64,000 nucleotides of DNA from NCBI GenBank assembly GCA_016165875.1, contig JABBOT010000003.1, positions 26,616,983-26,680,982 on the forward strand. The letters are read 5' to 3'. Under the pieces are notes generated by a model. That model worked only from the letters and a program-made list of their open reading frames with translations. It was not told the origin of the DNA and ran no database searches. The position numbers and the translations under genes are program-made. This document shows, one piece after another, positions 1 through 11,519 of the stretch. Position 1 is the first letter of the stretch. Every line of letters starts with the position of its first letter. Source of the DNA: Acanthopleura granulata (lineage: Eukaryota > Mollusca > Polyplacophora > Chitonida > Chitonidae).

Positions 1-1400
1 CTTACATAACGCTTAAAAGATAAAAAAAATCACTCGGTGCAGGATGTCAGTGACATTAGACGGAATTTCACCCGTATTGTCTCCTGCAAGCAGACACACG
101 GAGCAAAGTTGTGAATGGGTTAACAGCCAGTTCGCATAATATTGAGTCATTTTTCAGTAATTCCAGCCATTATCTTTGTGCTCACTCTCAGATGCCGTGA
201 AGCGCTTACAGACGTACGATTGTACATTATCCATAGTGAACCCGCATATTTCCCAAAGAACATCGGCATATTCGATAAATTCTGTCACTGATTCCAGTAG
301 ACCCGTAATCATGATATTGGCGATGATGTATGTGATGGTAACTTCACTGAGCTCTTCTATCGTGTGAATGTCAACTGTTCTCCTAGGTCCACCACTGAAA
401 TTACGTTTGTACTTAACATTTTGTCACACAAAAATTGTCCTATACCAAGCACCGGCATCAAGCTTTACATCTGAAACTGTACACACCTTCGAATGCAAAT
501 CGTGGCCTCTTGGTTGTTACCTTGTCCAGAACAATAACTAATATTGGTTATCCTAATTTCTAGCATTTATTTATAACTAACTACCCCTGTATATATTGTT
601 ATATTGAGGTTAAGAAAAATGTTTAAAACGTGTACATTAACCTGAGTAAGAGAGCACATAAAATCACTAGATAATGAAGTTGGTTCTATGCATTTTCTCC
701 GCCAACACTTGACAGCCTCTGACGAACCGTACCAGGTGGCTGGCTTGAGATCGGCCGGAGCAACTCTATTGTTTTGGGCGGATTTACAGTCATTATTACG
801 TTTTTCAGAAGTCCTTCCGGTAACATACTGTGTAAACAGGTTATAATCTTTATAATTAGGATCCGTAGCAAACCTGGTGCCAATCCTTCTAGCTGTCAGT
901 GTAATGAAGTAAATTACCACTTTACATGGGGGTGTTTTGTATAAATAGAAGTGATGAACTACCTGGTTTGATTTGCTTTAGGAAAAATAAGCAAAGTTCG
1001 ACCACAAAATCTTATGCTTACGAGTTATTAAGCTTCTATAAGCCCTACAACCAACGCTATTCATGTACATATTAATTATTTAATATAGTTCTTAAAATAG
1101 CCATCGGAAATATGCTAGACTTTCTTGTGAGAATTTCCAAATGTGTAAAATGGCAAAAAGGCAATCAGTGTGTCAGTAATCATGAAATAAGAAGAGGAAT
1201 CTCATTCAGCCATGACACCAGGTCACAACTAAACGTTTGTTGTGGAGGTCGGTCATATCTGGTGTAAACAACATGTTCTGAGTTTGCGTTTCAGTTTGGA
1301 GAAGTATATAAACCGCTCCTCGGCTGCCTTTTACAATTTTTAATACAGTGTTTCAAATAATAATATTAAAATTATCCGGCAAATACAGCATTAATTATCA
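1..1400. other. No gene or repeat recognised
   Basis: AT-rich sequence with only short open frames. On the - strand two frames overlap at about 686-920 and end in a stop near 686. Neither has a splice pattern that joins the candidate exon at 1591-1781 in frame, so I do not call them coding. A TATATAAA string near 1304 is followed by a pyrimidine-rich stretch, but nothing recognisable lies downstream on that strand. Confidence 0.5.
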
Positions 1401-1423
1401 TGGCGCATGAAAAAGATCATAAT

Positions 1424-1460
1424 ACAGTGATATAGCCCGTTACTCAGTGATAAAGCCCTT
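1424..1460 (+). repeat. Two-unit short tandem repeat, about 20 bp
   Basis: Two adjacent units begin CAGTGATATAGCCC and CAGTGATAAAGCCC. This is a minor local duplication with no associated feature. Confidence 0.6.
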
Positions 1461-1590
1461 TGCGTTACATCACTGAGTTGTCTCCCTTAGACAACATCCA
1501 TGTGGCGCTAACGACGCGGAAGTTAGCGACTGTTTACTTATTCCCTGTTTCTTGTTGTAGACGGGGCTCCAGAACGGGATCTTCGCTTAC

Positions 1591-1781
1591 CATCATATAT
1601 TTCGTTATATAGAAGACATTCGTTATCCTTCTGTACAAGTACCGTGGAGTGGTATACTGATTTCAGATTATCCCTCTCGCCCGCACGCACTTCTATTTGT
1701 TCGTTCATCTGTTTTGGGATTTCCGAATAATAATTTGGCTCAGTTTTGGAACCGCACCTTGACTGTGGCATTTCTGCTGCC
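1591..1781 (-). CDS. Candidate internal exon with tyrosine signalling motifs
   Basis: Read on the - strand, this block is open between an acceptor-like TTTTAG (1787-1782) and a strong donor GTAAGC (1590-1585). It leaves in phase 1. The peptide is hydrophilic and charged. It contains YYSEI near its start and LLYNEIYDG at its end, so three tyrosines sit in contexts that resemble SH2-docking or ITAM-like motifs of cell-surface receptor tails. Large receptor families in molluscs, such as MEGF10/Draper-like proteins, carry such tails; that link is inference only. I could not find an in-phase next exon between 1 and 1580, and no obvious upstream exon above 1800. Other AG positions (1794, 1774, 1767) could be the real acceptor. 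It may be a fossil exon or chance. Confidence 0.33.
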
Positions 1782-1924
1782 CTAAAACATTCCTGTTTAC
1801 TTGATCCAATGGATAAGTCCAACTTTCATCCTATCTTTCTTTGGTACCTGTGGGATCATCACCTTTTGCATAACACACTCATACACCCTCTCTCTTCAAA
1901 AAACGCCCAATCCATATAGGACGC

Positions 1925-2560
1925 ATATAACAGTTCTACCCACACCTAAGAAAAAGTGGCCGTGGAACCGCAAAATTTGTTTTGTGCCACTCTAACTTGC
2001 TGATAAATCTCTTAAAATATCCTTACAAGAACAAGTTCAGGTCAATAAAGTAGGGCCTTCCAATTTGTGTAGTCTGCAAAATGGCTCATATATATATAGC
2101 AAAACATTAAAGTCTAGCACGGAAAATGTAAATGGTTTTGGTGACAGAGAGACATTGTGTACCTGGACAATTCTATGTACAACTTTCCATTCAATTTTTA
2201 CTGGGTAAAAATGAGGTCTTCATGTTCTTTATAACCCTTAATTAACGCCTCCTATGCTGACTGTCCTATCCATACCTAGGAAGAACTCGCTATGGGATGA
2301 CATAATTTGTTCTGTGCCACTCTAACGTGCTGTTAAATCTCTTTACATGTCCCCAGTCGTGGACACCAGACCAAGTTCAGGTCAGTAAAATGGGATCTTC
2401 CCATCCCACATATATGGCAAAACACTTCAGTCCAATATGAAAAATGTAAATGGTTTTGGTGACAAAACCGCCATTTATGCCACTTTAGAATGACATTGAG
2501 TACCTGGACGATTTTATGTACAACTTTGCATTCAATTTTTTGACATTTGACATTCTCTGT
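1925..2560 (+). repeat. Tandem duplication of an approximately 320 bp unit
   Basis: Unit 1 (about 1925-2240) and unit 2 (about 2265-2560) share the same ordered landmarks. These are a 'tgtgccactctaac' block, then 'aagttcaggtca', then 'aaaatgtaaatggttttggt', then 'tgtacaactttncattcaat'. Both units carry small indels, including about 28 extra bases in unit 2 between the last two landmarks, so the duplication is old. No coding potential is evident. Confidence 0.8.
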
Positions 2561-2849
2561 ACATGAAAGTCAAGTCAAGGTTTATAGGGACAGTACCACA
2601 GTAATTTTGCCACCTTTTGTCATTACAGGTCTCTTACCTAGCGTCCGCTGCCTTGACAGCTCCTTGATGAGGTGCCATGAATTTCTCTAGGTTGAACCCT
2701 TTCTCAACGAATCTAGAAGTCGGCATATTGCAGAAACGACCAAGACTATAGAAGGAAAACCAACACACCCGCATGAACGATGGGATACCTTTTCCCCCGC
2801 AATAGCGATTCGAACCTAAGCTGATATGACTATTGCTTTCTTGCACTGC

Positions 2850-3455
2850 ATGAGAAATACGTTATCAGTTTGCCCCCAAAAGGTAGTCGTAAGTTCATGA
2901 TCTTTTGGAAAGTTTTGCATCCAGACGTTTGTTTACATCTTCCATTAAGATATCTATTTACAACACGGTATCCGAAATATCCATGTCAAAAGTACGGGTA
3001 AGTCGGAAAAAATGCAAGCTCGGATGTTATTCAGCTAAGGGCTTTCCAGAGTGATATTTATTGCTACATATTTTAATTTCCTTTCTCTTCCTCTATTCAG
3101 ACTATGGTACCATCAAAACTCTTCATATATGAAAATGTGAATTCAGATCTCACCCTGTAAAAAGAAATATACACATTACTTTGACAGCCTCTTGCTTTTT
3201 CCTTTGGTCTTTTTTTTCTCGTTCCATTTCGTTGTCTGTGAATATGTCTGCCTTAATTAAGGGGTCACTATTAAGTAAAGTCGCCATTTTGTGCCAAAGT
3301 TGCCTGATTCTGTTTAATTAGCTACCTGAACCATTGCAAAAGAAACAACAAAAGTCATATATCAAAATCAAATATCTCAGGATTAAAACGGAGATAACGT
3401 GGAATATGAGCTATTATAACTAATGTCGCCATACATGTCGGCATAACATTGTGTT
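2850..3455. other. No gene or repeat recognised
   Basis: AT-rich intergenic or intronic sequence with only short frames and no recognised repeat. Confidence 0.5.
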
Positions 3456-3459
3456 AAAA

Positions 3460-3738
3460 TAATTGTCGACGTGCGGGTTCAGATCCGTTCTCTGAGAGGG
3501 AGTTTGTCTATTCTTCAGCCTGTGGGACAATAGTGGTCGACGTCTCCCGTTTGCAGCGTCTAACATTCGTTAATGACCAATATGGTGTATATGTATTACC
3601 AAAGTTCATCAGTACCTTGCTAAGGTGCGTGGTTTACACCGCGCACTCCACAGGCTTCCTCAACCCGGAAAACGGTGGCAAGGGTATGCGTCTGGCGTTA
3701 AACAATAAATAAATAAATAAATATATAAATAAATAATA
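3460..3738 (+). repeat. Probable SINE with (TAAA)n tail
   Basis: A box-B-like GGTTCAGATCC lies near the 5' end and the block ends in an extended AATAAATAAATAAAT tail. A tRNA-type internal promoter element plus an A/T-rich tandem tail is typical of SINEs. The body differs from families A and B in this window, so this is a third type or a very diverged copy. Confidence 0.4.
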
Positions 3739-4020
3739 ATCGTTGTCATACTGAGAGGTAAGAGCAAGGAAACCGGTCTGGTCGGCTCGGTGTCAGTATG
3801 TGTCTCGGTGGATTGTCATGTCTAGTGTCTTCGGCATGATCTTCTAGTGGCGGCAGCATTCTGGCGCCAGTAGCACTCTGGCGACGTGGACTCGCTCTGC
3901 CACAAGAAGACACACCATATACACACACCAGAAGGACTCCTCATCGTTGATTGAAAAATTGATAAGTACGACGTTAAACATCAAACGACGTTAAACCCCA
4001 AGCACTCACTCACTCACTTA
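3739..4020 (+). repeat. SINE family B copy, near full length
   Basis: Starts with 'actgagaggtaagagcaag'. It contains 'gtctcggtgg', 'cttcggcatgat' and 'gactcgct', and ends 'gaaaaattgataagtacgac', 'gttaaac' and CACTCACTCACT. The copy at 31192-31402 shares the same order of blocks. The 'aagtacgacgttaaac...ctcactcactcac' 3' end is a dispersed repeat end that I associate with marine mollusc genomes (from memory, not searched). Confidence 0.75.
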
Positions 4021-4985
4021 TTCTCTCGCGGGCCAGGACTGAGTGCGTCATGTGTCGCTGATGATTGTCAGTTAGTCGCATCATTATAGCACGTGGTCAT
4101 TGTAGTTTGTTAAAGTATTACATGTTATTCAGAATCAAGGGAATCAGTTCGTTTCATCAAAGAAACCGTACACAAAATGGTACGGGAGGGAATACACTAC
4201 AATGTATGAACACGACGGATACAACACTGGATTATTACAGTTGGTCTTTTGTCATTCAAGTCGTTGTGCCAACAGACACGCCTTGTGCTGTAATGTAAGC
4301 TTAGTCATGAAGACTAGGGATCTGGGCAGAAAATAACAGAATTGAGATCTAATTCCTTACCCAATACGTTATAACATATATATTTTTTTAATTTCTGTTT
4401 TCATAATCTGGACATCTGAATCCGATTGCATCTAAGTAACATCTGTTCTTTATCTTTATGTATAGGAACCCTCTGGCATTACCTTCAAAGTATAAACTAG
4501 GGCAAATGCCTTTGTATCGAAGTCTTGCATGAGTTATATCTTTATTGGAATAAATAAGCCATAAAACCTAAGTTTTTGTTTTGTAAATTTCATTTTATGA
4601 GGAACACAGCTTCGTTCACTGTCTGCTTTCAGAAACGGCACTCAACGATTTTCCAAATATAGATTAACAGGTGTAAATATAAATCCACCGAAACGGTGCT
4701 TCCCAGTATCCCTGCTGGTCTATACGTAGATTAGATGGCAGTCTTCCTGGCAGTCTTTTTACTGGCATATTGAGTACTATTAGTGCGGCTAAACGGGCGA
4801 TTTGACCCAAATGTCAACAACATAACCTGAGCTCCATGCATATATCTAACTATCTCAGAGCCACCACAGTAACAACTTAGAAGCTTTCTGCCAAATATTT
4901 ATATACGTTTATGTTGTGCAGTTGAGGAAAATTTTGTCTTAAATTTAATCTTGGTATTTTTATTCGGGATGAAATGTATGTTTTG
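4021..4985. other. No gene or repeat recognised
   Basis: AT-rich sequence with short frames only. Confidence 0.5.
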
Positions 4986-4989
4986 TTGA

Positions 4990-5560
4990 ATGGATGGTGA
5001 TATACAACATTGGAAAACCAGGATCTGAAGCGAAACAACCAAAGTAATTCAACGAAATCATTCAAATGTTTTGTGTTGTCTCTTTCCATCCCAAGCAGAG
5101 AACTTAATATTGCACCCACATGTAACGGCGTATGACTCAAAGGCTTTACCGTAAAGACCCTCAACATGTGTATAAACATGTCCAGCCGGGGAGACAAAAA
5201 TAGGTTTCCACTGGTTATTACTATAAAGTGTTCTTTGTGACTTAACCAAAGCTTTTAAGTCCTTGGGAATAGTAGGAAAATACTGATTATGAAAGTGATA
5301 GATAGGTTTTATGATCTCTTACCTTTCCCGGAACATAACGTGTACATAATAAACATTGACGTGTTATCACCCGAGCATTGACCGCTTTCATATTTTCCCT
5401 CGACATCAACCTGTCGACAACACATTTATCATCGCAGCTGAGAACATTGACTAGCAATATCGGTGATCATAAACACACCTCGGGGTTGTAACCTTACCTT
5501 GGTCCCTTTAACGCCATATCTATAACGGGAGTTAACACTTCAACAGCTCGTTACACTGAT
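4990..5560 (-). repeat. Dispersed element E, copy 1
   Basis: The reverse complement of this block aligns by eye over several hundred bases with 53630-54100. The most conserved cores include 'gatgataaatgtgttgtcga', 'caggttgatgtc', 'tatgaaagcggtcaatg' and 'catgtttatacacatgttga'. On the - strand one frame is open for more than 50 codons across the first cores (it includes DDKCVVDRLMSRE and ITRQCLLCTRYV) and meets a donor-like GTAAGA. A second frame contains GHVYTHVEG. This looks like a decayed coding element or a duplicated gene fragment. I do not recognise the family. Confidence 0.65.
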
Positions 5561-8115
5561 TGACATGCTGGAATTGTGGGTAAGTTTTGGGGTGATACAA
5601 GTTTTTTTTCTTCGGTTTGTCTTGCGGGGATATGTCTGACACAACTTCTTGAAGAAAATAATGTTGGTTTCTGTTTTCGGCAATGCTTGATGAGTATCTT
5701 GTAGATGCCGGGATTTAAGCTAATCATAAAAAATAGTCTTCCAATTGGGCTGGTCACAAATGTCTTTTTTTTTTGCGAAATTTTCGTCTTCAAGTTGTTT
5801 GTATCTTATTTCTTAATAGTAGACCATTACCCTGTCAAAAGAAAACAAGTTTTCTATTTATCTTAAAATCTACACGAAAGAGATCAGAACCTGAGCTGTA
5901 GGTTTTCATCAACACTTTTTTGAAGGAGAGTTGATATTTTAACTTTGGGTTAATTCGCTCACCGATTTGATTCAGCTATTAACGTCAGTAATGTAGTTGA
6001 TCATCTATTGTCCTTTCATCGATAGAGTTGTACCGTAAGGTTTAATAACTTACGTTGTGATCAAATATGGATCGGCAGCGCGGGAGTTAGTCGGCCGTTT
6101 ACAAATTTTAGTTTAAGAACTATTATGGGCTATTATCTGCCAGTTTTATTACATATATAACAGTTTATTTTATCAAAGAGATCGCTTTGTGCTTCACACA
6201 CAAAAAGACAAACCAGCTGGAGGCAAATGTCCGTACGCTGCTATATACCACTAGCTCAAATATATAGGCCGGTCAAATCATTTACATCAAAACTTCAATT
6301 GGCGATGCCTAAACACCATTAAAGAGTATCACAAGTGTTCATGCAATAGCCAGGGATGAAGCTAAGAGACATCCGCTGACTACATTATGGATATCACATA
6401 TTTAAATGTGGTAGAAATGTAGCATTTATATACGCCTAGTCTTTCCCGCTTTACTTAAAGGCTCATGGCGAAACCCATCGTGTGCGCGAGGTTTGCATAT
6501 AAAGATCACTAACCATAAAACTAAGTATGATTTGACTAAGATATCTTAACTGAAATTTAATCTTGGAAACCTTTATGTTCATTTATTTTTGCTAGCCTCA
6601 ACTTTATAAGGATCGCCTATATTTTTATCGAATATTTCTTTTTGAGTGAATATTTTCAGTTATTTGATGCTTGGTAACAGCAATTTACGAGCATCTCATC
6701 TCCTCAATGTAGTTAAATCTGATCAATATTACGTTTCTTTTTTAAATTACTGCCTTTTCTTTTGATAAAACAGATTAATTTTCTGCTCACGTCCATTACT
6801 CCATCACAAAAAAGATTTCAAGGAAAGAAAGCTGAATAGATTTTCTTTTCTTGCTTGTCTGCCCGATTGTTCTCAACGTGTTTTACACAAATGTAAATAT
6901 AATGTTCAAATGAACACTACGAAAAGAGATCACTCATTAGACAGCAGCTGACGAAACTTTCCACAACAGACTGGACATATTTTTAAGATTGCACATTGAG
7001 GATACATCTTGCTGTCTATTGCATCGCGCAAAAACAATGCTCTGTGACATTATTTAAACAAGATCTGGAATTCGCTATCAAAATTTATCTTGACGAGGTG
7101 AAATAAAATGTAAGAGTTTTTTATTGTATTTTTTAGATTTTAAATGTGACGTTTATTGCAGTTTACTCATCATGATGTTTTATGTATTTAACAACATATT
7201 TCTAAGGTTATAACCACAATTACTCGTGTCATTACTGGAGTTGGTAAAATAGAAATAATCATACAAACAATAGAATTATGGACTTAGCAGGGCAAAGTAT
7301 ATGTTACACATTTGAGTGGGAAGTCTTAACTAAGATCGTTTTTTTGCATCATTATTGAATGGCTACTTCCTTTGAAGTCAGATTGAGATTCCACACAAAA
7401 CTGGAAAGAGTAGTTATGTGATTTAGTATTTTGCATGTGTCTTGTAAGGGCGACAAATTGTTGACGACATTGTGTTGGTTAACCCAGCTATTAGGGCAAT
7501 ATTGCCATGTTGTGGTCTTGTAGTAGAAGTCCGCTAAAGCTGTTTGGCCACAGATTGGTGCTGTACAGGTTACAAAGAACTGGAAATCTCTATATCAGTT
7601 GAATATTTTTTTTTATTTGGTAAAGAAAAACTTGTTTCGAAATGCTTCTTTAAAATGTGCTGATAAAAGTACAAAGGTGTTCCAAGAAGTGCATACAACT
7701 ACTCTCCAATCTGCGGCCATTAAGCAGTCCCATAGTTACATCTCCCCCCCCCCCCAAATTTATCATTGTAGCTATGATAAATACTCTATAATAACCCTGA
7801 AGATAAATTTGCTCTGGGGATTCAACCCTAGGTTGATTTATATCCTTATTTCAGACGTGATGTCCGCATAGAGGGCTACCGTTTCAAATTATGGGGACTA
7901 AGACATATTGTTTTCAATGTGGGCCTGCCTTTTGAGCTGATTCATCCAATCCTTTTATAGTTGATTTGCATATGCAGAAACACAAACGCTTCCTGGCATC
8001 GATAATGCAGAGGAATACCTTGTGTTATTGTCTTTGTTCTTCATTATAAAGGTGAAGATATTTAAAATCACAAATATTTATAATCCAGGCAGATGCTTAT
8101 ATGCACTAAAAGGGA
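5560..8115. other. No gene recognised; poly-C tract at 7745
   Basis: Long AT-rich stretch without a supportable gene. The only feature noticed is a run of about 12 C at 7745-7756. Confidence 0.5.
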
Positions 8116-8121
8116 AAATGA

Positions 8122-8198
8122 CAGCAAGTTTGACCCGTAGGGATTAATATCTATTCACTGCCCCAGGGTTTCAATATTTTAGACATATATATATATAT

Positions 8199-8258
<60 letters not shown>

Positions 8259-8282
8259 CCCTACGTGGCAAACTTGCTGCTG
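8122..8282. repeat. Inverted repeat with (TA)n loop
   Basis: The left arm 8122-8150 reads 'cagcaagtttgacccgtagg' and on into 'gattaatat'. The right arm 8251-8282 is its reverse complement with one or two differences. The roughly 100 bp spacer is largely a TA microsatellite (8193-8254). The DNA could extrude as a long hairpin. Arms near 29 bp suggest the ends of a small non-autonomous DNA transposon or a palindrome expanded by TA growth. Confidence 0.75.
8193..8254. repeat. (TA)n microsatellite
   Basis: Nearly pure AT dinucleotide repeat with a few interruptions at its left edge. Confidence 0.95.
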
Positions 8283-8394
8283 GATAAAGCGGTAACTGGC
8301 AAATTTTGAGAAAAAAATGAAAGTGTCGCATATAAAATTCTCTCGATAACACTTTCAACATACGTTCAACAAGAAGGAAACACAGCGCTAAAAT

Positions 8395-8459
8395 ATATAC
8401 ATATATATAAATATATAAATATGTAAAACATATAGATGTATATATGTGTGTGTGTGTGT
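8395..8459. repeat. AT-rich and (TG)n microsatellite
   Basis: Imperfect ATATATAAAT repeats followed by a (TG)7 run at 8445-8459. Confidence 0.85.
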
Positions 8460-8792
8460 TGATTTTTAATCTTTTGATGTTTAAATATTCATAAGGGAGT
8501 TTTCCAAATGTTTCGTTCTAGCAATTCATTCAATTAACCTTAACATCTGAAGTTTCAGAATATCAGTCAGTTGTGTCATTCCCAAAAGAGAGATACAAAC
8601 AACTAAACATCAATTTATGCAAAGAGGAAAGCCCACGTAGAGTGTTTTACGCTTGTAAAACATATTAATCATAAATGAAAAACAAGAGCAACTGAAGGTC
8701 CAAATCCATGTATGCTGTTAAAGTGACTTTGTAGCATTTACCGTGGCAAAATTTGTCTCAAAAGTAAATTATATAAAAGGTCGTGCGCAATG

Positions 8793-8926
8793 ATTGATTG
8801 ATTTATTTTATTTATTTAATTGATGTTTTAAGCCGCATTCAAGAAACCCACGACAATCCGCAGGTTGCTGGCGAAACTTCCCTCGTATGGCCGGAGGGGA
8901 AGCCATCATAAGCTGGACTTGAAGTT
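8793..8926 (-). repeat. SINE family A, 5'-truncated copy
   Basis: On the + strand it reads ATTTATTTAATT, 'gatgttttaagccgcattca' and 'ccgcaggttgctgg'. It stops at 'agctggacttgaa', before the tRNA-like head. An internal segment ('atttcacttatacgacgg' to 'gggaggaaacc') is deleted. Confidence 0.8.
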
Positions 8927-10125
8927 TGATTACCAAAAGTACTGTTTCCAGTTAAAGATCAGAACCCGCTGGATTCTAAGCTTTCAGCTGTTTATCCAAA
9001 ACTTTGTAAATTGTTGCTGTCTATTTTGATTCGTAATCAAAACTATTTCTCCGACATGAAGTCGGATGAAAGCACGCAGACCGTGTAATATGTACAAGAT
9101 ATAGTCAGATCAGTAGCAAACTTTTAACAGTGAGCCCACGACAACTTCTTTAGAATACGGAGAGAGTATTGTTACTCTTATCTTTAGACATCCAACAAAA
9201 GGAAGAATTTGATATTGCTTGAGTATTGTGTGTTTAAATATTACTGGTTAACTTGTACCTTGAGGCTTAATATCCTCAGACGACACCCTGTTACAGTTGT
9301 ATGTCTGTTAGTCACACAATCAGAAAACGGAAAACTTTGTTTGCAGATGCTGTAGAAAGGAGGCTAATTTACAAACATACAAAATGCCGGTTTATTTAAT
9401 TAACTGCGTGTCTGATGGAGATCTGAGCATACAGGATCGCGGGATTCATATGTCGGTCATGGGGAGATGAGTTTGCATTGTAAAATCAAAGGGTGGTCGT
9501 CTCACTGAAGACGGTTGGGTCGTATCCTACTTTAGGATGGATATGAGGTTAAATCCAAATTTTCTTGCTCCAATACGGATCTAAGACATCCATCCTTCTG
9601 CTGCCATCATTTGAGCAGTGTATTTTAGAAATGATGCAGAAACATAAAAATGATGGATGATGACACTTAAGATTTTATCCATTCAACTTACATTGTTAGT
9701 ATCGAATCCGTGTTTGGAATATATAATTCGCCTTTCTTGAAAAGAAAGTTTAATTTTGGCCGCATCAAATATTTCACTTTAAAATGAATTTGTTCCCATA
9801 TTTTGACAACAAAATGGGACTAGAGCTAAATATATCACATCCATAATGTTTTCAAATGCTACTTAGTTCTCGAGTTAAAAAGTCTATAATACAATTTCCT
9901 TTGGAAAGGTGTTTATTTTTTCTGCTCAGAACACGGTTCAAATATCTCTTCTGATTTGTCCCCCAACCCTATTTGCAAATAGATAACCTTTCTTTCAGTG
10001 TTTTTATACGAATTCCAACATCTGTTGGTGACAGCCAATGCCAAGTCTTCTTAATGATTTAGCAACAAGCATTAATCTGAACGTTAAATTCTTTACGATA
10101 TTTTTAGGTGATATAAAAATTGGTC
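8927..10125. other. No gene or repeat recognised
   Basis: AT-rich sequence with short frames only. Confidence 0.5.
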
Positions 10126-10129
10126 TGTA

Positions 10130-10790
10130 ATTGTCATATAGCCAAAGAGTGCACTCTTATGGAACCTGGTTCAATACCAAGTTCAGTCGGCTGCAACATA
10201 AAGTTTTAAAATTAACAGTAATTAGATTTGATGCTCAAATAGAATGGGATGCGCAGAGTATCGAAGCTGTATCAGTACTCTGTCTAGGGCTCATACTATC
10301 TGTTGCCTGCGGTAATGCATGACACGCCACTATAAACATGTTATTGAGATGTTTACCGGAAGCTGTAGCATGACCGAACACAGTTATGACTGGAACGTGA
10401 ATGGATATCTTATTTTTTGTCTTTTCGTAACGCAGAAGGGCTGTAGACAGGGCATGAAATCTTTATGGATATCCTGTTTTCTTGATAAATTTCTGCCAGA
10501 GAGAGAGCTAACAGAGAGCTAAGTGTGTAGAATGATTCGTCGGCGTTGCTCGAGGGTTCGTGATGTAATGACTTTACTGTCAGATTTTTTTCCCTATTAT
10601 CCTTATGTCGCTTGGATTTTCACGGGCTATTTTTGGTCTGTATCAGAACTCTGTGACTATAGGGCTTGTCACGCCAGACGTCTTAGGCAAGGCGTTCCAA
10701 CGGAACAGCATTACAGGCATGTCAAAGAAAGAGTTCTCCTACAAAGAGAGCACGCTGTGACATGACCGAAAACAGCGATGAACGCAACAT
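10130..10790 (+). repeat. Family G1 region with internal tandem duplication
   Basis: 10420-10590 aligns with 14275-14450, sharing 'gaaatctttatggatatcc'-type, 'aatttctgccagagaga'-type and 'ttgctcgagggttc'-type blocks. Two parts of this segment also resemble each other. 'gtatcagtactctg' near 10269 and 'gcatgaccgaacacag' near 10368 recur as 'gtatcagaactctg' near 10639 and 'acatgaccgaaaacag' near 10760. Short open frames run almost end to end here, but stops and frame changes interrupt them. This looks like decayed coding sequence. Confidence 0.5.
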
Positions 10791-10949
10791 TTAACCCAGG
10801 ACAAACAAAAACACCTAAAGCAAAGTTTGCGTTCAACAGAAATTTTAACAAACCACGCAGGCGTCTCCATGTTCTATAAAAATAAATCAATCGAGCGGGA
10901 TGTATTTTGCGATTTTGCTATTAGATGACAGCTAATATTTTGCTGTAGC

Positions 10950-11290
10950 CTCCTCAAAGCCGTCATTCATTTCTGTAACAGATAAAAAGAGGACTACGTC
11001 GGAAGAGTTGACAGAATTAAGTTGTGCCAGACTGTTTAGTATTCTGCACAGGGCTTTAATTTTTATGGTAAATAAGGCCATGAAAGTGCGGACAAGTGTT
11101 ACTTCATGGGTAATGGAAGATGGTTTTCGAGTTCATCAGGAGGATGCAAGCACTTTGCTAGCTGGTGTTTTAGCATCCGCTTAATTATCAGAAGGCTTGC
11201 AAAACGGGATTAAGTTTGATGTAATTCGAATAACGAGAACCATTTTTTGCGCTCTGTCAGGGAAAAACACGGTTTGGATTGACATGAAAT
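10950..11290 (+). repeat. Family G2 copy
   Basis: The block 'gaattaagttgtgccagact', 'gtttagtattct', 'agaagatg'-like and 'caagcactttgctagctgg' parallels 18600-18790. One frame is open for about 60 codons here and contains LFSILHRALIFMVNKAMK, ending at a TAA near 11182. It lies directly downstream of the G1 region. Unrecognised family. Confidence 0.5.
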
Positions 11291-11425
11291 AATTTTTAAC
11301 GCAAAGGTACACTTACTACATAATAAAGAAGGTGTGAGAAACTTAGTAAATTTAAATTCATAATTTTGTATGGCAGAGATTAGTGCTAATAACTCTGATT
11401 ACCACTATAAAGATGATTGGGTTAC

Positions 11426-11514
11426 CTTTGTTCGCATGCCTCCATCATCTTCTTCCATGTGTCTTCAATGCTGAAAGCCAGATATCCCTGGCACTCAACA
11501 TTGAAAGAACCCAT
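11426..11514 (-). CDS. Candidate first coding exon
   Basis: On the - strand an ATG at 11514-11512 has G at -3 and G at +4, which is a good start context. The frame runs 29 codons to a donor GTAACC (11425-11420), leaving in phase 2. The peptide begins MGSFNVECQGYLAFSIED and ends in a charged helix-like stretch. The frame stays open upstream of the ATG for several codons. No matching downstream exon was found below 11420. I do not recognise the protein. It could be a fossil exon or a chance frame. Confidence 0.27.
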
Positions 11515-11519
11515 CTCAA

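Noticed and set aside
2634..2760. Possible - strand exon ending at a GTAAGA donor
   Set aside because: Short and hydrophilic, with an uncertain acceptor and no phase partner. Too weak to list.
10131..10765. Three almost contiguous open frames
   Set aside because: They lie in a duplicated G1 region with stops and a frame change, and start at non-ATG codons. Treated as decayed repeat.
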